Assembly (NCBI GenBank): GCA_900552055.1
Contig: URYI01000110.1
Location: 1 to 6,722, forward strand
DNA: 6,722 nucleotides
Direction of reading: 5' to 3'
Source: an uncultured Eubacteriales bacterium
Lineage (GTDB): Bacteria; Bacillota; Clostridia; Christensenellales; QALW01
Below the pieces are notes generated by a model, which was given only the letters and a program-made list of their open reading frames with translations, did not search any database and had not been told where the DNA came from. The stretch's first letter is position 1. Every line of letters starts with the position of its first letter. Position numbers and translations under genes: made by a program. Shown here piece after piece: positions 6,657-6,722 of the stretch.

Positions 6657-6716
6657 GCGATTGAGTTAGTTAGAATTAAGTTATCACACCAATATCTAAC
6701 GAAAGGACCCAATCGC
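6657..6716 (+). other. Structured leader before the rightward gene at the window end
   Basis: GCGATTG (6657-6663) is exactly complementary to CAATCGC (6710-6716), which ends one base before the ATG. Inside it GTTAG (6665-6669 or 6669-6673) can pair with CTAAC (6696-6700). Between the two right-hand arms sits the GAAAGGA ribosome binding site (6701-6707), so folding would place it in an internal loop or near a stem. A competing pair, TGTGATA (6631-6637) with TATCACA (6682-6688), and a small ATACC-AAAA-GGTAT hairpin (6635-6648) lie just upstream. Translational control is an inference. Confidence 0.45.
6701..6707 (+). promoter_or_regulatory. Ribosome binding site of the partial rightward gene
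   Basis: GAAAGGA lies ten bases upstream of the ATG at 6718. The match and spacing are acceptable for a Gram-positive-type start and are the main reason for calling a gene at the very edge of the window. Confidence 0.6.
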
Positions 6717-6717
6717 C

Positions 6718-6722
6718 ATGGA
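6718..6722 (+). CDS. Start of an unidentified rightward gene (5' end only)
   Basis: Only ATG and two bases of the second codon are inside the window, so the product cannot be named. The call rests on the well-placed GAAAGGA site and the divergent orientation relative to mreB. The nested inverted repeats just upstream resemble leaders that limit transposase translation in some insertion sequences, which makes a mobile element one possibility. An ordinary gene is equally compatible. No convincing promoter was found for it between 6600 and 6700. Confidence 0.45.

Noticed and set aside
6591..6688. Possible replication origin, from the DnaA box and the nearby TTATCACAC
   Set aside because: Only one sequence matches the DnaA consensus. 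The second is shifted by a base, and there is no box cluster, no AT-rich unwinding element with repeats and no dnaA or dnaN gene nearby.
1..6722. CRISPR array, tRNA, rRNA or known riboswitch
   Set aside because: No regularly spaced repeats, no cloverleaf or rRNA-like sequence and no recognisable riboswitch core were seen on either strand.

Overview
The window looks like chromosomal DNA from an anaerobic, Gram-positive-type bacterium, most likely of class Clostridia. The evidence is an mreB-mreC-mreD-PBP2 elongasome cluster in the usual Firmicutes order, strong GGAGG-type ribosome binding sites, a sigma-A type promoter, and an oxygen-sensitive style aldo/keto reductase carrying two iron-sulfur cluster motifs. 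Genus and species cannot be told from the sequence. This is a largely ordinary core region with some points of interest at its edges; I did not find a convincing new multi-gene system.

Layout. Everything from about 6590 down to 212 reads as one leftward (minus-strand) transcription unit. It starts at a very good sigma-A promoter (-35 at 6579-6584, extended -10 at 6556-6561), with a perfect DnaA box six bases upstream. An AT-rich 5' leader of about 120 nt follows. Then come mreB (6425-5397), mreC (5369-4512), mreD (4515-3979, overlapping mreC by 4 nt), a class B penicillin-binding protein 2, mrdA (3966-1501), and an aldo/keto reductase with a C-terminal [4Fe-4S] domain (1476-352). Gaps between genes are 27, -4, 12 and 24 nt. 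A strong intrinsic terminator at 242-212 closes the unit.

How the genes work together. MreB forms membrane-attached actin-like filaments. MreC and MreD link these to the periplasmic-side synthesis machinery. PBP2 is the transpeptidase that crosslinks new sidewall peptidoglycan. RodA, the partner glycosyltransferase, is not in the window. The aldo/keto reductase has no evident link to cell shape. It sits where many Clostridia carry minC, minD and minE.

Flanks. Bases 1-211 hold no gene. They contain an AT-rich imperfect dyad, a short hairpin cut close to the window edge, and weak promoter-like motifs pointing left. Bases 6600-6722 face the other way: a ribosome binding site and the first five bases of a rightward reading frame appear at the extreme right end, preceded by a leader with several nested inverted repeats. 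The identity of that gene is not visible here.
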